DNA from: Massilia agrisoli
GTDB lineage: Bacteria > Pseudomonadota > Gammaproteobacteria > Burkholderiales > Burkholderiaceae_D
Reading direction: 5' to 3'
NCBI RefSeq assembly: GCF_020831365.1
Contig: NZ_JAJHPV010000002.1
Coordinates: forward strand, 62,001 to 126,000
DNA: 64,000 nucleotides
Part shown: piece after piece, positions 17,417 to 25,941 of the stretch
Layout: the number at the start of each line of letters is the position of its first letter
Numbering within the stretch: the first letter of the stretch is position 1
Program-made: the position numbers and the translations under genes
The notes under the pieces: model-generated
Seen by the model: the letters and a program-made list of their open reading frames with translations, nothing else
Databases searched by the model: none
What the model was told of the DNA's origin: nothing

Positions 17417-17962
17417 TCAATGCGTACCCGAGCCGGCGCGGGCCTGGCGAGGCTTGGGAGCGGCTTTTTTGAGGGTTTTCGCAGCGCCCGGCAGGGTGCC
17501 CCTGGCTGCCGGTTTTGTCGCCGCCTTTGCGGCCCGCTTCGCTGGCGCCTTGCGCGGCGCCGGCGCGGCATCCGCCAGCGCTGCCTTGAGCACCGCAATG
17601 TCAGCGCGCAGGCTTTCGACGTCCTCGTGCGAGGGCACGCCCAGGCTGCGCAGCGCGCGCGCCACCCGGTCCTCGAATATTTTTTCAAGCTTATCCCAGG
17701 AACCGGTGGCTTGCTTGCCGACGTTGCCAGCGAAGCTGCTGACTTTGTCGGCCATGGCGGCGCCGCCGTCGGGCAGGAACTGGCTCAGCCGGTGAAGTTC
17801 GGAACCATCGCGCACCAGCTTGTCGAAGATGGCGCCGCCATCCTGCTGGGCCCTGGAAAAGGCCCCCAGGCCAGCTTGCCAGATCTGCTGGGCAGAATTG
17901 CGGACCGCTTCGAGCAGGGCGTGTTGTTCCGGCGTTGCTTTTTCGTTGGGTTTCTTGTCCAT
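17417..17962 (-). CDS. PhaF/PhaI-type granule-associated phasin
   Basis: A 181-residue protein with two parts. The N-terminal region (about residues 10-125) is an amphipathic helix typical of polyhydroxyalkanoate granule proteins: 'ALLEAVRNSAQQIWQAGLGA' and 'DRVARALRSLGVPSHEDV'. The C-terminal 50 residues are a Lys/Ala/Pro-rich histone-like tail ('PAKRAAKAATKPAARG'), as in PhaF and PhaM, which can bind DNA. Such proteins coat granules and help distribute them between daughter cells. No phaC or phaB is in the window. Its place 62 bp after the acyl-CoA ligase and 62 bp before the TPR gene suggests a role at neutral-lipid inclusions too. Confidence 0.82.
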   Translation of the reverse strand: MDKKPNEKATPEQHALLEAVRNSAQQIWQAGLGAFSRAQQDGGAIFDKLVRDGSELHRLSQFLPDGGAAMADKVSSFAGNVGKQATGSWDKLEKIFEDRVARALRSLGVPSHEDVESLRADIAVLKAALADAAPAPRKAPAKRAAKAATKPAARGTLPGAAKTLKKAAPKPRQARAGSGTH

Positions 17963-18024
17963 GTCAGTTTCCGATCGTCGGGTGGTGGGCAGCACGGGGC
18001 GGCGCCTCATGCCGATGTTTTTCT

Positions 18025-19725
18025 TCAGGATAGGACCCTCGGTGCGCCAGCGCCAGCCTTCGCTTCCTCCTCGGCCACGATGCGCCGCAAGATCTTTCCG
18101 ATAGGCGACTTGGGCAGGGGATCGCTGCGGAACAGCACCCGCTTTGGCACCTTGTAGGGGGTCAGGTATTTCTTGCAGTGCTCGACAAGGTCTTGCGCGG
18201 TCAGTGCCGGATCGCGGCGCACGACGACGATCTCGACGACCTCGTTGGAATGCTCGTCGGTGGCGCGTATCGCCGCGACCTCAAGGACGCCCGGATGCAT
18301 CGTCACGACATCTTCGACTTCGTTGGGATAGACCTTGAACCCGGACACGACGATGACGTCCTTCTTGCGGTCGACCACCTTCACGTAGCCGCTGTCGGTC
18401 AGGCAGCCGATGTCGCCGGTGCGCAGCCAGCCGCCGGGGGTGAACACCTTGGCGGTTTCCTCGGGCATGTTCCAGTAGCCTTGCATGACCTGCGGCCCGC
18501 GCACGCCAATCTCGCCGGTGGCGCCCTGCGGCAGCTCCGCACCGTCGTCGTCCAGGATCGCGACGTCGGTCGACGGCAACGGCAGCCCGACTGCGCCGGA
18601 AAAGTGGTCGAGGTCGACCGGATTGGCGCACACGATGGGCGAGGTTTCGGTCAGGCCGTAGCCTTCGATGAGCGGCGTGCCAAATACCTGTTGCCATTTT
18701 TCGGCGACGGCGCGCTGCACCGCCATGCCGCCTGCGACCACCAGCTTGACGCCGTTGGTGTTAACCTCGCGCAGGTCCGGCGCGTTGAGCAGCGCATTGA
18801 ACAGGGTGTTGACGCCGATCATGACGCTGAACTTCGTGTGCCTGAGCTCCTTGATGAACCCGGCGATGTCGCGCGGGTTGGTAACGAGCACGACATGTGC
18901 GCCAAGGCGGCAGAACGTGAGCGTGGCCGTCAGGGCAAACACGTGGTAAAGCGGCAGTGGCACGATGGCCGTTTCCTTGCCCTGTTCGAGCACGCCGGCA
19001 ACCCAGGCGGCCGTCTGTTCGACGTTGGCCAGGATGTTGCGGTGGCTTAAGACGGCGCCCTTGGGGACGCCCGTCGTGCCGCCCGTGTACTGCAGGAAGG
19101 CGGTATCGTCGCCGCTCAGCGCTACCGGCTCGAGGCTGAAACCCTCGCCCTTGCGTAGCGCATCGGTGAAGCGCACCGCGCCGGGGATGTGCCACTCCGG
19201 CACCATGTGGCGCACGTGCTTGACGACCAGGTTGACGATCTGTGCCTTGGGGAAGGGCAGCATGTCGCCGACCCGCGTGGTGATGACGTGGCGCACCGGC
19301 GTGGCGGGCTTGGCCTGCTCGAGCGTATGGGCGAAGTTATCAAGCACGACAATGGCAGTGGCGCCCGAATCGGCCAGCTGGTGCTGCAGTTCGCGCGGCG
19401 TGTACAGGGGATTGACATTGACCACGACACACCCTGCGCGCAACGCGCCGAACAGCACCACCGGGTATTGCAGCAGGTTGGGCAGCATGAGCGCGATGCG
19501 GTCGCCCTTGCGCAACCCGGCCGCGTGCTGCAGGTAGGCGGCAAAACAACGCGACTGCGCGTCGAGCCGCAGCCAGTCGATGGTGGCGCCCTGGTTGCTG
19601 AAGGCAGGCGCGCCGCGGAACTGGCTGCATACCCATGCAAACAGCTCGGGAAGCGACGCGAACCGGTCGACCTTGACGGCCGGCGGGACGCCGGCGGGGT
19701 AGCTTTGAAGCCAGATCTTGTTCAT
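18025..19725 (-). CDS. Long-chain acyl-CoA ligase, FadD type
   Basis: A 566-residue AMP-forming ligase that activates free fatty acids to acyl-CoA. Motifs: P-loop 'YTGGTTGVPKGA' (213-224), 'GYGLTETSPIV', 'GWLRTGDIG', and near the C-terminus 'PKSPIGKILRR' with the adenylation Lys. Length and the N-terminal 'KIWLQSYPAGVP' match FadD. The start has GGAGGG 8 nt upstream. It is first in a minus-strand set with the phasin, TPR and lipase-like genes, and is divergent from the unknown gene at 19960. The shared region carries an FNR-type box centred about 96 bp upstream of its start. Confidence 0.93.
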   Translation of the reverse strand: MNKIWLQSYPAGVPPAVKVDRFASLPELFAWVCSQFRGAPAFSNQGATIDWLRLDAQSRCFAAYLQHAAGLRKGDRIALMLPNLLQYPVVLFGALRAGCVVVNVNPLYTPRELQHQLADSGATAIVVLDNFAHTLEQAKPATPVRHVITTRVGDMLPFPKAQIVNLVVKHVRHMVPEWHIPGAVRFTDALRKGEGFSLEPVALSGDDTAFLQYTGGTTGVPKGAVLSHRNILANVEQTAAWVAGVLEQGKETAIVPLPLYHVFALTATLTFCRLGAHVVLVTNPRDIAGFIKELRHTKFSVMIGVNTLFNALLNAPDLREVNTNGVKLVVAGGMAVQRAVAEKWQQVFGTPLIEGYGLTETSPIVCANPVDLDHFSGAVGLPLPSTDVAILDDDGAELPQGATGEIGVRGPQVMQGYWNMPEETAKVFTPGGWLRTGDIGCLTDSGYVKVVDRKKDVIVVSGFKVYPNEVEDVVTMHPGVLEVAAIRATDEHSNEVVEIVVVRRDPALTAQDLVEHCKKYLTPYKVPKRVLFRSDPLPKSPIGKILRRIVAEEEAKAGAGAPRVLS

Positions 19726-19812
19726 GACAATGACCCTCCGGCACCGCTATGAAGGAGAGTTCGTCCTGGGCGGTGCCTTCTTGAGCACGATGCGCCGCGC
19801 GTCCGCGCTTGT

Positions 19813-19830
19813 CTTTGATTTGCATCAAAG
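19813..19830. promoter_or_regulatory. Perfect FNR/ANR-type palindrome between divergent genes
   Basis: CTTTGAT-TTGC-ATCAAAG is a perfect inverted repeat. Its core, TTGAT-N4-ATCAA (19815-19828), equals the FNR/ANR consensus. It lies 88 bp upstream of the acyl-CoA ligase start on one side and 130 bp upstream of the unknown gene on the other. It could place one or both genes under oxygen control; the target promoter is not resolved. Confidence 0.65.
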
Positions 19831-19959
19831 CGTCCACAGTGCGCGCGCATCGCGTCTGCCCGGCCGCCGGCGAACACGCAAGATTTTCCGAACCATCGGT
19901 GTGGCGCCACGGTCCAATTATCTGGCCACCCCCGGCCGCAACCTGTCAAGGAGTCCAGC

Positions 19960-20649
19960 ATGCCAAGCACACCTACAAAACCGGCCGCCAATGTCCATCC
20001 CGCCGATGCGGCGCATCATCCCGCAAGGGCGGGCAACGGCCAGGCTGCGGCGGAAAGCGCGGCGCAGGTAGTACGACAGGGCATTGTCGACAGTCTTGGT
20101 GCACTTGGCGCGATCGAAACGCAGATCACCGCGCTGGTACGCCAGACGGTGGCCAATTCGCTGGGTACGGGCGGGGCCGCGGCAGGCGAACTCGTGCACG
20201 TCGTCGAGCACGTCGTCAGGGGCGCCATCGAAGCGAGCGAACAGGTTGGCAGCGGGCTCAACATCAGCGTGCGCAGCGTTGCCAAGGGCATCGTCAGTGG
20301 CGTGCACGATGTGGGCGGCGATGTTGTCGCCGCTTCATTCGAAACCATGCGCGCCATCGTCCGGGTCGCCGCGGCGCTTGGCGCCGATATTGGCGCCGTC
20401 GCGCGCCATGCCGTGTCTGCGCTGATCGAGGCATCGGCCGACCTGGGCGCCGATGCCGGCCAGGTCGGAACCAAGGGCGCCGAGGGCGCGATCCGCGCTG
20501 CCGGGGACATCAGCAACACGGCAGTGCGCACGGTCCGCGATGTGCTCGTCGGCATTGCCGGCGGACTGGGGCAGACCATCCAGGCAGCGTTGCCGCAAGG
20601 CGCCTTGTCACCGCCGCCCCCGGCCGGCGGGGCAAAGGTGCGCCACTGA
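19960..20649 (+). CDS. Unknown Ala/Gly/Val-rich amphipathic repeat protein
   Basis: A 229-residue protein whose start is set by AAGGAG 6 nt upstream. After a disordered N-terminus, the region from about residue 33 to 205 repeats short amphipathic blocks of small residues: 'GIVDSLGALGAIETQI', 'GIVSGVHDVGGDVVAASF', 'HAVSALIEASADLGADAG', 'DVLVGIAGGLGQTIQAAL'. Spacing of roughly 22 residues suggests stacked helices that could lie on a membrane or lipid surface. No signal peptide and no enzyme motif is seen. It sits inside the wax ester cluster, converging on the wax synthase with 24 bp between them, so it may coat lipid inclusions (inference). Confidence 0.75.
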   Translation: MPSTPTKPAANVHPADAAHHPARAGNGQAAAESAAQVVRQGIVDSLGALGAIETQITALVRQTVANSLGTGGAAAGELVHVVEHVVRGAIEASEQVGSGLNISVRSVAKGIVSGVHDVGGDVVAASFETMRAIVRVAAALGADIGAVARHAVSALIEASADLGADAGQVGTKGAEGAIRAAGDISNTAVRTVRDVLVGIAGGLGQTIQAALPQGALSPPPPAGGAKVRH

Positions 20650-20673
20650 GTCCAGCCACTGCTGCGCCGCGCG

Positions 20674-22119
20674 CTAACGGCGGCCTGGTGCACGGCTGGC
20701 CGGGCGCCGCCGCCGCGTTGGTTCGCCTGGCCAGTGGCTCATCAGCGCGGTAAGCACGAGGGCTTCGAATTCGGTGGCGACGCGTTCCATCAGCGTGGCC
20801 GGGTCGGGAATGCGCTGCGCGTCGGACACCGCAGCAAAGCTGACTTCCCCGGCATAACTGAGGATGCTGATGCCCAGGCCAATGCCGCCGGACTGAGGCA
20901 CCCAGAACACCTGGCGCGTGATGCGTCGGCCGGCCAGCCAGCGCGGCTGCCCGGGGCCGCGCACATTGGTCACCACCATGCTTGCGTTGGCCGCAAGTGC
21001 GTCGACGACGCGCTCTTTCAGGAAGTCCGGCGCCACGCCCAGGCCGGCAAGAATGCCGAACGCTACCAAAGCCTGCTGGGATTGCTTCAATGCCAGCATG
21101 CGGCGATGCACTTCGTGTACCCGCACCAGCGGGTCCACGATGCTGATCGGCAGATCCAGGAAGACCAGTCCGAACCGGTTGCCCAGTTCGCTGATCGGCC
21201 CTGGCGGGCGCAGGTTGACCGGCACCAGGGCGCGCACTTCCTTGCCATCGACGACGTCGCCGCGCTCGAGCAGATACGCCCGCAGCGCCGCCGTCACGCA
21301 GGCCACCAGCACATCGTTGACCGAGCAGCCGAATGCGCATGCCAGGCCTTTCACCTCTGCCAGCGGCAGCGGTGCCGACCACGCCGCGCGCTTCATGGCG
21401 CCCAGGTCGCCCTTCAGGCGGGTCGGCGAGTCCGGCGTCATCGCAGCGATCGCGCCCGCCTGGTAAAGCAGGCTGGCGGCGCTGGTGCCGCTCGACCAGG
21501 CGTTGCCGGGATGGCGCAGCAGGCCGGCCCCGGCGTCCGCCAACGCTGCGGCGCCGCGCAGCACGTCGCCCAGCGTCGATGCCACCGGTCCCAGGACGCG
21601 CTCGAGGGCGCTGAGGCCGGCATCGGCGCCGTCCAGGTCGCCCGGCGGCGGGCGCGTCACGCGTTCACCCAGGTCGGTGATCGCCTCGATCACATGCAGC
21701 ATTGCAAAGCCATCGCCGTAACAGTGGTGGATCCGCATGATGAGCGCGCTTCCTCCCGGGCCGTCGACCAGGTGCCACTGCCACATCGGCCTGGCGGGGT
21801 CGAGCGGGGTGCTGATCAGGTCGCTGGTGAGCTCCTGCAGGCTGGCCTCGCCAAGTGCGACGCGGCGCACATGCCAGTCGAGGTCGAAGTGGGGGTCGAG
21901 TTCCCAGCGTGGCCGGGACCCCGTGTCGGCCACGCGCTGGTGGAACCGGTGGAGGCACAGCATCCGGGTACGGATGACGTCTTTCAGGCGCTCCAGCTCC
22001 ACATGGCCGTCAAGCATCATCATCCCGCAGATCATCATGAGGTTGGTCGGCCGGTCCATGCGCAGCCATGCGGCATCGACTGCCGACAGCCATTCTTCCT
22101 GGGACATCTGCGCGGCCAT
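20674..22119 (-). CDS. Wax ester synthase / acyl-CoA:diacylglycerol acyltransferase
   Basis: A 481-residue WS/DGAT enzyme that joins acyl-CoA to a fatty alcohol (wax ester) or diacylglycerol (triacylglycerol). The catalytic HHxxxDG motif is intact as 'HHCYGDG' (131-137), preceded by 'PLDPARPMWQW' (105-115); 'LGNRFGLVFLDLPI' and the late 'NVRGP' motif are also present. It is cytoplasmic or membrane-peripheral. The ATG lies 1 bp after the stop of the acyl-CoA reductase gene, so translation is almost certainly coupled and the alcohol donor is made by its partner. This is strong context for wax ester rather than only triacylglycerol synthesis. Confidence 0.93.
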   Translation of the reverse strand: MAAQMSQEEWLSAVDAAWLRMDRPTNLMMICGMMMLDGHVELERLKDVIRTRMLCLHRFHQRVADTGSRPRWELDPHFDLDWHVRRVALGEASLQELTSDLISTPLDPARPMWQWHLVDGPGGSALIMRIHHCYGDGFAMLHVIEAITDLGERVTRPPPGDLDGADAGLSALERVLGPVASTLGDVLRGAAALADAGAGLLRHPGNAWSSGTSAASLLYQAGAIAAMTPDSPTRLKGDLGAMKRAAWSAPLPLAEVKGLACAFGCSVNDVLVACVTAALRAYLLERGDVVDGKEVRALVPVNLRPPGPISELGNRFGLVFLDLPISIVDPLVRVHEVHRRMLALKQSQQALVAFGILAGLGVAPDFLKERVVDALAANASMVVTNVRGPGQPRWLAGRRITRQVFWVPQSGGIGLGISILSYAGEVSFAAVSDAQRIPDPATLMERVATEFEALVLTALMSHWPGEPTRRRRPASRAPGRR

Positions 22120-22120
22120 G

Positions 22121-24100
22121 CTACAGGTGCACGCCGTGCAGCAACTGCTGGAGCGCGCGCAGTTCGGGCGAACTGTCCTGGGCAGGGCCCGGCGCGGACG
22201 GGTCGGAGGCGGCCGACAGCCGGTATGCGCTGCTCATGATGATCTGCGACAGCTGTGGCGCCGCTGCATGCATGGCCAGTCCCAGCATGCCCACGTTGGT
22301 GGCGATGCGCGCCGGCTGCGCGATGACGGCTTCGACTACCAGCTCAGCGGCCTGTTCCGGGGTGATGGCCGGCGCGTCGCGGTATACCTTGCTCGGAGCG
22401 ATCATCGGGGTCCGCACCAGCGGCATGTTGATGGTGGTGAAGACGATGCCGAGGTCGGAAAATTCGGCGGCGGCACAATACGACCAGGCCTCCAGCGCCG
22501 CCTTCGAGGCGACGTAACCGGAAAAGCGCGGCACGCTGGTCAAGACGCCGATCGATGAAATATTGATGACCTGCCCGGCGCGCTGCGCGACCATGGCTGG
22601 CAGCAAGCCGAGCGTCATGCGCAGCGCGCCGAAATAATTGAGCTGCATCATGCGCTGGAAATCATGGAAACGGTCATAGCTTTCCTCGACCGCGCGGCGG
22701 ATCGAACGTCCGGCGTTGTTGACCAGGATATCGACGCGTCCGTGGTCGGCCAGCAGCACCTGCAGCAAGCGCGCGCAATCGTCCATGTCGGCCAGGTCGG
22801 CCTGATAGATGGCCAGGTCGAAGCCGCGCTCTTGCACCTGCGCGCGCGCCGCCTCAAGCTTGGCCAGGTCGCGGCCGCAAATGAGGGTGGTGGCGCCGGC
22901 CGCGGCAAGCCGGTGGGCGGTGGCCAGCCCGATGCCGGACGACCCGCCCGTGACCAGCGCCACCTTGCCCGCGACCCGCCCGCGCAGGCTGCGGTCGATC
23001 AACAGCGCAGGATCGAGGTGGCGCTCCCAGTAATCCCATACCGGGCCGGCGTAGTCTTCGAGCGGCGGACAGACAATGCCGCTGCCTGCCAGCGCGGCGG
23101 CGGCTGCGCGGTTGTCGAAACGGGTTGGCCAGTTGGCTAACTGCATGATGCCGTCGGGCAGGCCAAGATCATTCATGATTGCATCGTGCATGCGCCGCAC
23201 CGGCTGCAGCGCCGCCACGCCCTGGCGCAGCCATTCCGGCAAGTAGCTGAACAAGGCGGCGTTGATACGCAGGCTCATCTTCGGTGCGTGGGCGGCGCGG
23301 GCGAAGATGTTGAGGACATCGCCAACCCGCCTGGACTCAGGATCGGTCAGGTGGAAACACTTGCCATCGAGGCCGGGCAGGTGGGCAATATGATTGAACG
23401 CAGCAACCACGTAATCGACCGGCACAATATTGATGCGTCCGCCCTCGATGCCCGGCGCCGGCATCCAGGGCGGCAGCAGGGCTCGGATGCGCTGGATCAG
23501 TTTGAAGAAGTAATAGGGCCCGTCGGCCTTGTCGGTTTCGCCGCTGCGCGAATCGCCCATGACCAGCCCCGGCCGGTAGACGCGCCACGGCACGGCGCAG
23601 GTTTCGCGCACGACCTGTTCCGAAGCGTGCTTGCTGGCGAAATAGGGATGCCACAGCTGTTCGGCTTCGCCGAACATGTCTTCGCGAAAAACACCCTGGT
23701 ACAGCCCCGCCGCCGCAACCGAGCTCATATGATGGAAACAGCCCGCCTTCAGTTCGCCAGCCAGCGCAACGGCCCGCCGCGTCCCTTCGATATTGGTCGA
23801 TGCCTGCGCAGCGGCATCGGCGCGCAGGTCATAGATGGCGGCGAGGTGGATGAAATGGTCGATGCGGCCGGCCAGCTCGTCGCGCTGTTGAGCGGAAAGG
23901 CCGAGCTCCGGCAACAGTACGTCGCCGCTCACCGGAATGGCGCGGGTGGCATCGGCCTTCCAGAGCGCGAACAGGGCGGGCAGCTTGTCGCGGCTGGCGT
24001 CGCGCGCCAGGAAATATACTGTGCTCGATGGCGACTCCAGCAGCACGCGGACCAGCCGCCTGCCGATAAACCCGGTCGCGCCGGTGATGAAATAACGCAT
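22121..24100 (-). CDS. Two-domain fatty acyl-CoA reductase (alcohol-forming type)
   Basis: A 659-residue fusion of two Rossmann reductases. Domain 1 (about 1-370) is an extended SDR with 'ITGATGFIG' (5-13) and active-site Tyr153-x3-Lys157 in 'YFASK'. Domain 2 (about 375-630) is a classical SDR with 'VTGGSSGIG' (383-391), 'NNAG' (461-464), Ser515/516 and Tyr529-x3-Lys533. Size and domain order match the Marinobacter-type alcohol-forming fatty acyl-CoA reductase (about 660 residues), which reduces acyl-CoA through the aldehyde to the alcohol. Its position directly before the wax synthase supports this. It follows the GMC gene by 11 bp. Chain-length preference is unknown. Confidence 0.85.
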   Translation of the reverse strand: MRYFITGATGFIGRRLVRVLLESPSSTVYFLARDASRDKLPALFALWKADATRAIPVSGDVLLPELGLSAQQRDELAGRIDHFIHLAAIYDLRADAAAQASTNIEGTRRAVALAGELKAGCFHHMSSVAAAGLYQGVFREDMFGEAEQLWHPYFASKHASEQVVRETCAVPWRVYRPGLVMGDSRSGETDKADGPYYFFKLIQRIRALLPPWMPAPGIEGGRINIVPVDYVVAAFNHIAHLPGLDGKCFHLTDPESRRVGDVLNIFARAAHAPKMSLRINAALFSYLPEWLRQGVAALQPVRRMHDAIMNDLGLPDGIMQLANWPTRFDNRAAAAALAGSGIVCPPLEDYAGPVWDYWERHLDPALLIDRSLRGRVAGKVALVTGGSSGIGLATAHRLAAAGATTLICGRDLAKLEAARAQVQERGFDLAIYQADLADMDDCARLLQVLLADHGRVDILVNNAGRSIRRAVEESYDRFHDFQRMMQLNYFGALRMTLGLLPAMVAQRAGQVINISSIGVLTSVPRFSGYVASKAALEAWSYCAAAEFSDLGIVFTTINMPLVRTPMIAPSKVYRDAPAITPEQAAELVVEAVIAQPARIATNVGMLGLAMHAAAPQLSQIIMSSAYRLSAASDPSAPGPAQDSSPELRALQQLLHGVHL

Positions 24101-24111
24101 GATGGTCTCCT

Positions 24112-25731
24112 TTAGTCCACCGGGCTGGCAGCGCCGCCGAGGATCAGTTCGGCCGCTTTTTCGGCAATCATGATGGTCGGGGCGTTGGTATTGCCGCCGA
24201 TGAGGGTCGGCATGATCGAGGCATCCACCACCCGCAGGCCCGCCACGCCGCGCACCCGCAGCGTATCGTCGACCACCGCCATCGCGTCATGCCCCATCTT
24301 GCAGGTGCCCACCGGGTGGTAGATCGTCTCGGCCTTGCGGCGGATGAACTGCGCAATGTCGTGGTCGGTCTGAACCTGCGGCCCCGGGAAGATTTCGCGT
24401 CCGCGGTAAGGGTCGAATGCCTGTGCCGCCAGCAGGCGCCGCGCCGCCTTGACGCCTGCCACCATCAGCGGCAGGTCCGCAGGATCGGCCAGGTAGCATG
24501 GATCGATCAGCGGCGCCGCCGATGGCTCGGCGCTGGCCAGCGTGATGCGGCCGCGGCTGCGTGGCCGCAGGCTGCACACGTGCAGCGCGTAGCCATGGCC
24601 GAGGAGGGTAAACAAGGCGCTGCGCAGCGTCCTGGCGTGCCCGTCGAGCCGCGCCGGGGTGAAATGGAACTGCAGGTCGGGGACGGCCACGCCCGGCGCG
24701 CTGCTGGCAAAGCCGCCGCATTCGGCCGAATTGCTGGTCAGCGGGCCGCGGCGGTGGCGTAGATAGTCGAACCCGTGGCGCACCAGCGACGGCAGCGTCG
24801 CCAACGAAATACCGAGTGATACCGGCTTGCTGCACTGATGCACCACCAGGGCGTCGAGGTGATCCTGCAGGTTGCGGCCGACGCCGGGCACGGCATGGCG
24901 CAGCGCGATGCCGTGCCGCGCCAGCTCGTCGGGCGGCCCGATGCCGGACAGCATCAGCAATTGCGGTGAATTGATGGCGCCGCCTGCCAGCAGCACTTCG
25001 CGCCGCGCCTGCACGGTTGCCTTCTTGCCGTGGCGCAGATAGGCCACGCCCGCGGCCCGTCCGCCCTCGAACACCACCTGGCTGGCGAGGGCGTGCGTCA
25101 TGACGTCGAGGTTCGGACGTCCGCTGGCGGGGTGCAGGAAGGCGTGCGCCGCGCTCCAGCGCTGGCCGTCCTTCTGGGTAACCGCGTAGCAATTGACCCC
25201 TTCCTGGGTGGGGCCGTTGAAGTCAGGATTGAGTCGATACCCTGTCTGGGCGGCAGCGTCGATGAAGGTGCGCGATAGCAGGTTGGGCGAGCGCAGCCGG
25301 GCGACATTGAGCGGGCCGCCACTGCCGTGGAAAGGGCCGGGGCCGTCCTCGTAATGCTCCGAGCGCATAAACAGGGGCAGCACGTCGGCATAGCTCCAGC
25401 CGCGGTTGCCGAGCGCGGCCCAATGATCGTAATCGCTGGCGTGGCCGCGCGTGTAGATCATGGCGTTGGTCGCGCTGCTGCCGCCGAGCGTCTTGCCGCG
25501 CGGCATGAAAAGACGGCGTCCTTCCAGCTCGGCTTGGGGCGTGGTGAAATAATGCCAGTTGAGTTTTTTGCTCATCATCATGCGAACCAGCCCGAGCGGC
25601 ATGCGGATGAACGGGCTGCTGTCCCGCGGCCCCGCTTCGAGCAGGCAAACGCGGATGGCGGGGTCAGCAGATAGCCGGTTCGCTAACACGCAACCCGCGG
25701 AACCGCCGCCGACGATGACGAAGTCATACAT
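24112..25731 (-). CDS. GMC-family FAD alcohol dehydrogenase
   Basis: A 539-residue flavoprotein with the ADP-binding 'DFVIVGGGSAGCVLANRLS', the GMC signature around 'RGKTLGGSSATNAMIYTRG', 'GGAINSPQLLMLSGIGP', and C-terminal 'YHPVGTCKMG' carrying the catalytic His plus 'PTLIGGNTNAPT'. Such proteins are often labelled choline dehydrogenase, but the subfamily includes AlkJ, which oxidises medium- and long-chain alcohols to aldehydes. Gene order GMC-reductase-wax synthase favours fatty alcohols (inference). Start chosen at ATG 25731, immediately before the nucleotide-binding fold; the frame is open to 25821 but without a convincing start. First gene of the minus-strand lipid operon. Confidence 0.88.
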   Translation of the reverse strand: MYDFVIVGGGSAGCVLANRLSADPAIRVCLLEAGPRDSSPFIRMPLGLVRMMMSKKLNWHYFTTPQAELEGRRLFMPRGKTLGGSSATNAMIYTRGHASDYDHWAALGNRGWSYADVLPLFMRSEHYEDGPGPFHGSGGPLNVARLRSPNLLSRTFIDAAAQTGYRLNPDFNGPTQEGVNCYAVTQKDGQRWSAAHAFLHPASGRPNLDVMTHALASQVVFEGGRAAGVAYLRHGKKATVQARREVLLAGGAINSPQLLMLSGIGPPDELARHGIALRHAVPGVGRNLQDHLDALVVHQCSKPVSLGISLATLPSLVRHGFDYLRHRRGPLTSNSAECGGFASSAPGVAVPDLQFHFTPARLDGHARTLRSALFTLLGHGYALHVCSLRPRSRGRITLASAEPSAAPLIDPCYLADPADLPLMVAGVKAARRLLAAQAFDPYRGREIFPGPQVQTDHDIAQFIRRKAETIYHPVGTCKMGHDAMAVVDDTLRVRGVAGLRVVDASIMPTLIGGNTNAPTIMIAEKAAELILGGAASPVD

Positions 25732-25941
25732 TGTTGGACCCGTTGGACCCGGCACCTGCAGCCGTGCCGGCACTCCCCTTGTGTGCCCCAGGCTGCGCGC
25801 CGCCCTTGCGGCGCAGGCCATGACCTCATCTTAGCACCCGGGGGCGTTGGGCGCAGAAGGTATTGGCGACAGGCTGGCTCATGGTCCGCCGGCGATTGAT
25901 GCGATACTGGCGGCCCCTACACAAAAATGATAGTACGCGCA

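Noticed and set aside
24112-25731. Annotating the GMC protein as choline dehydrogenase (betA).
   Set aside because: No betB, betI or choline transporter nearby; the neighbours are fatty alcohol and wax genes, so the substrate name would mislead.
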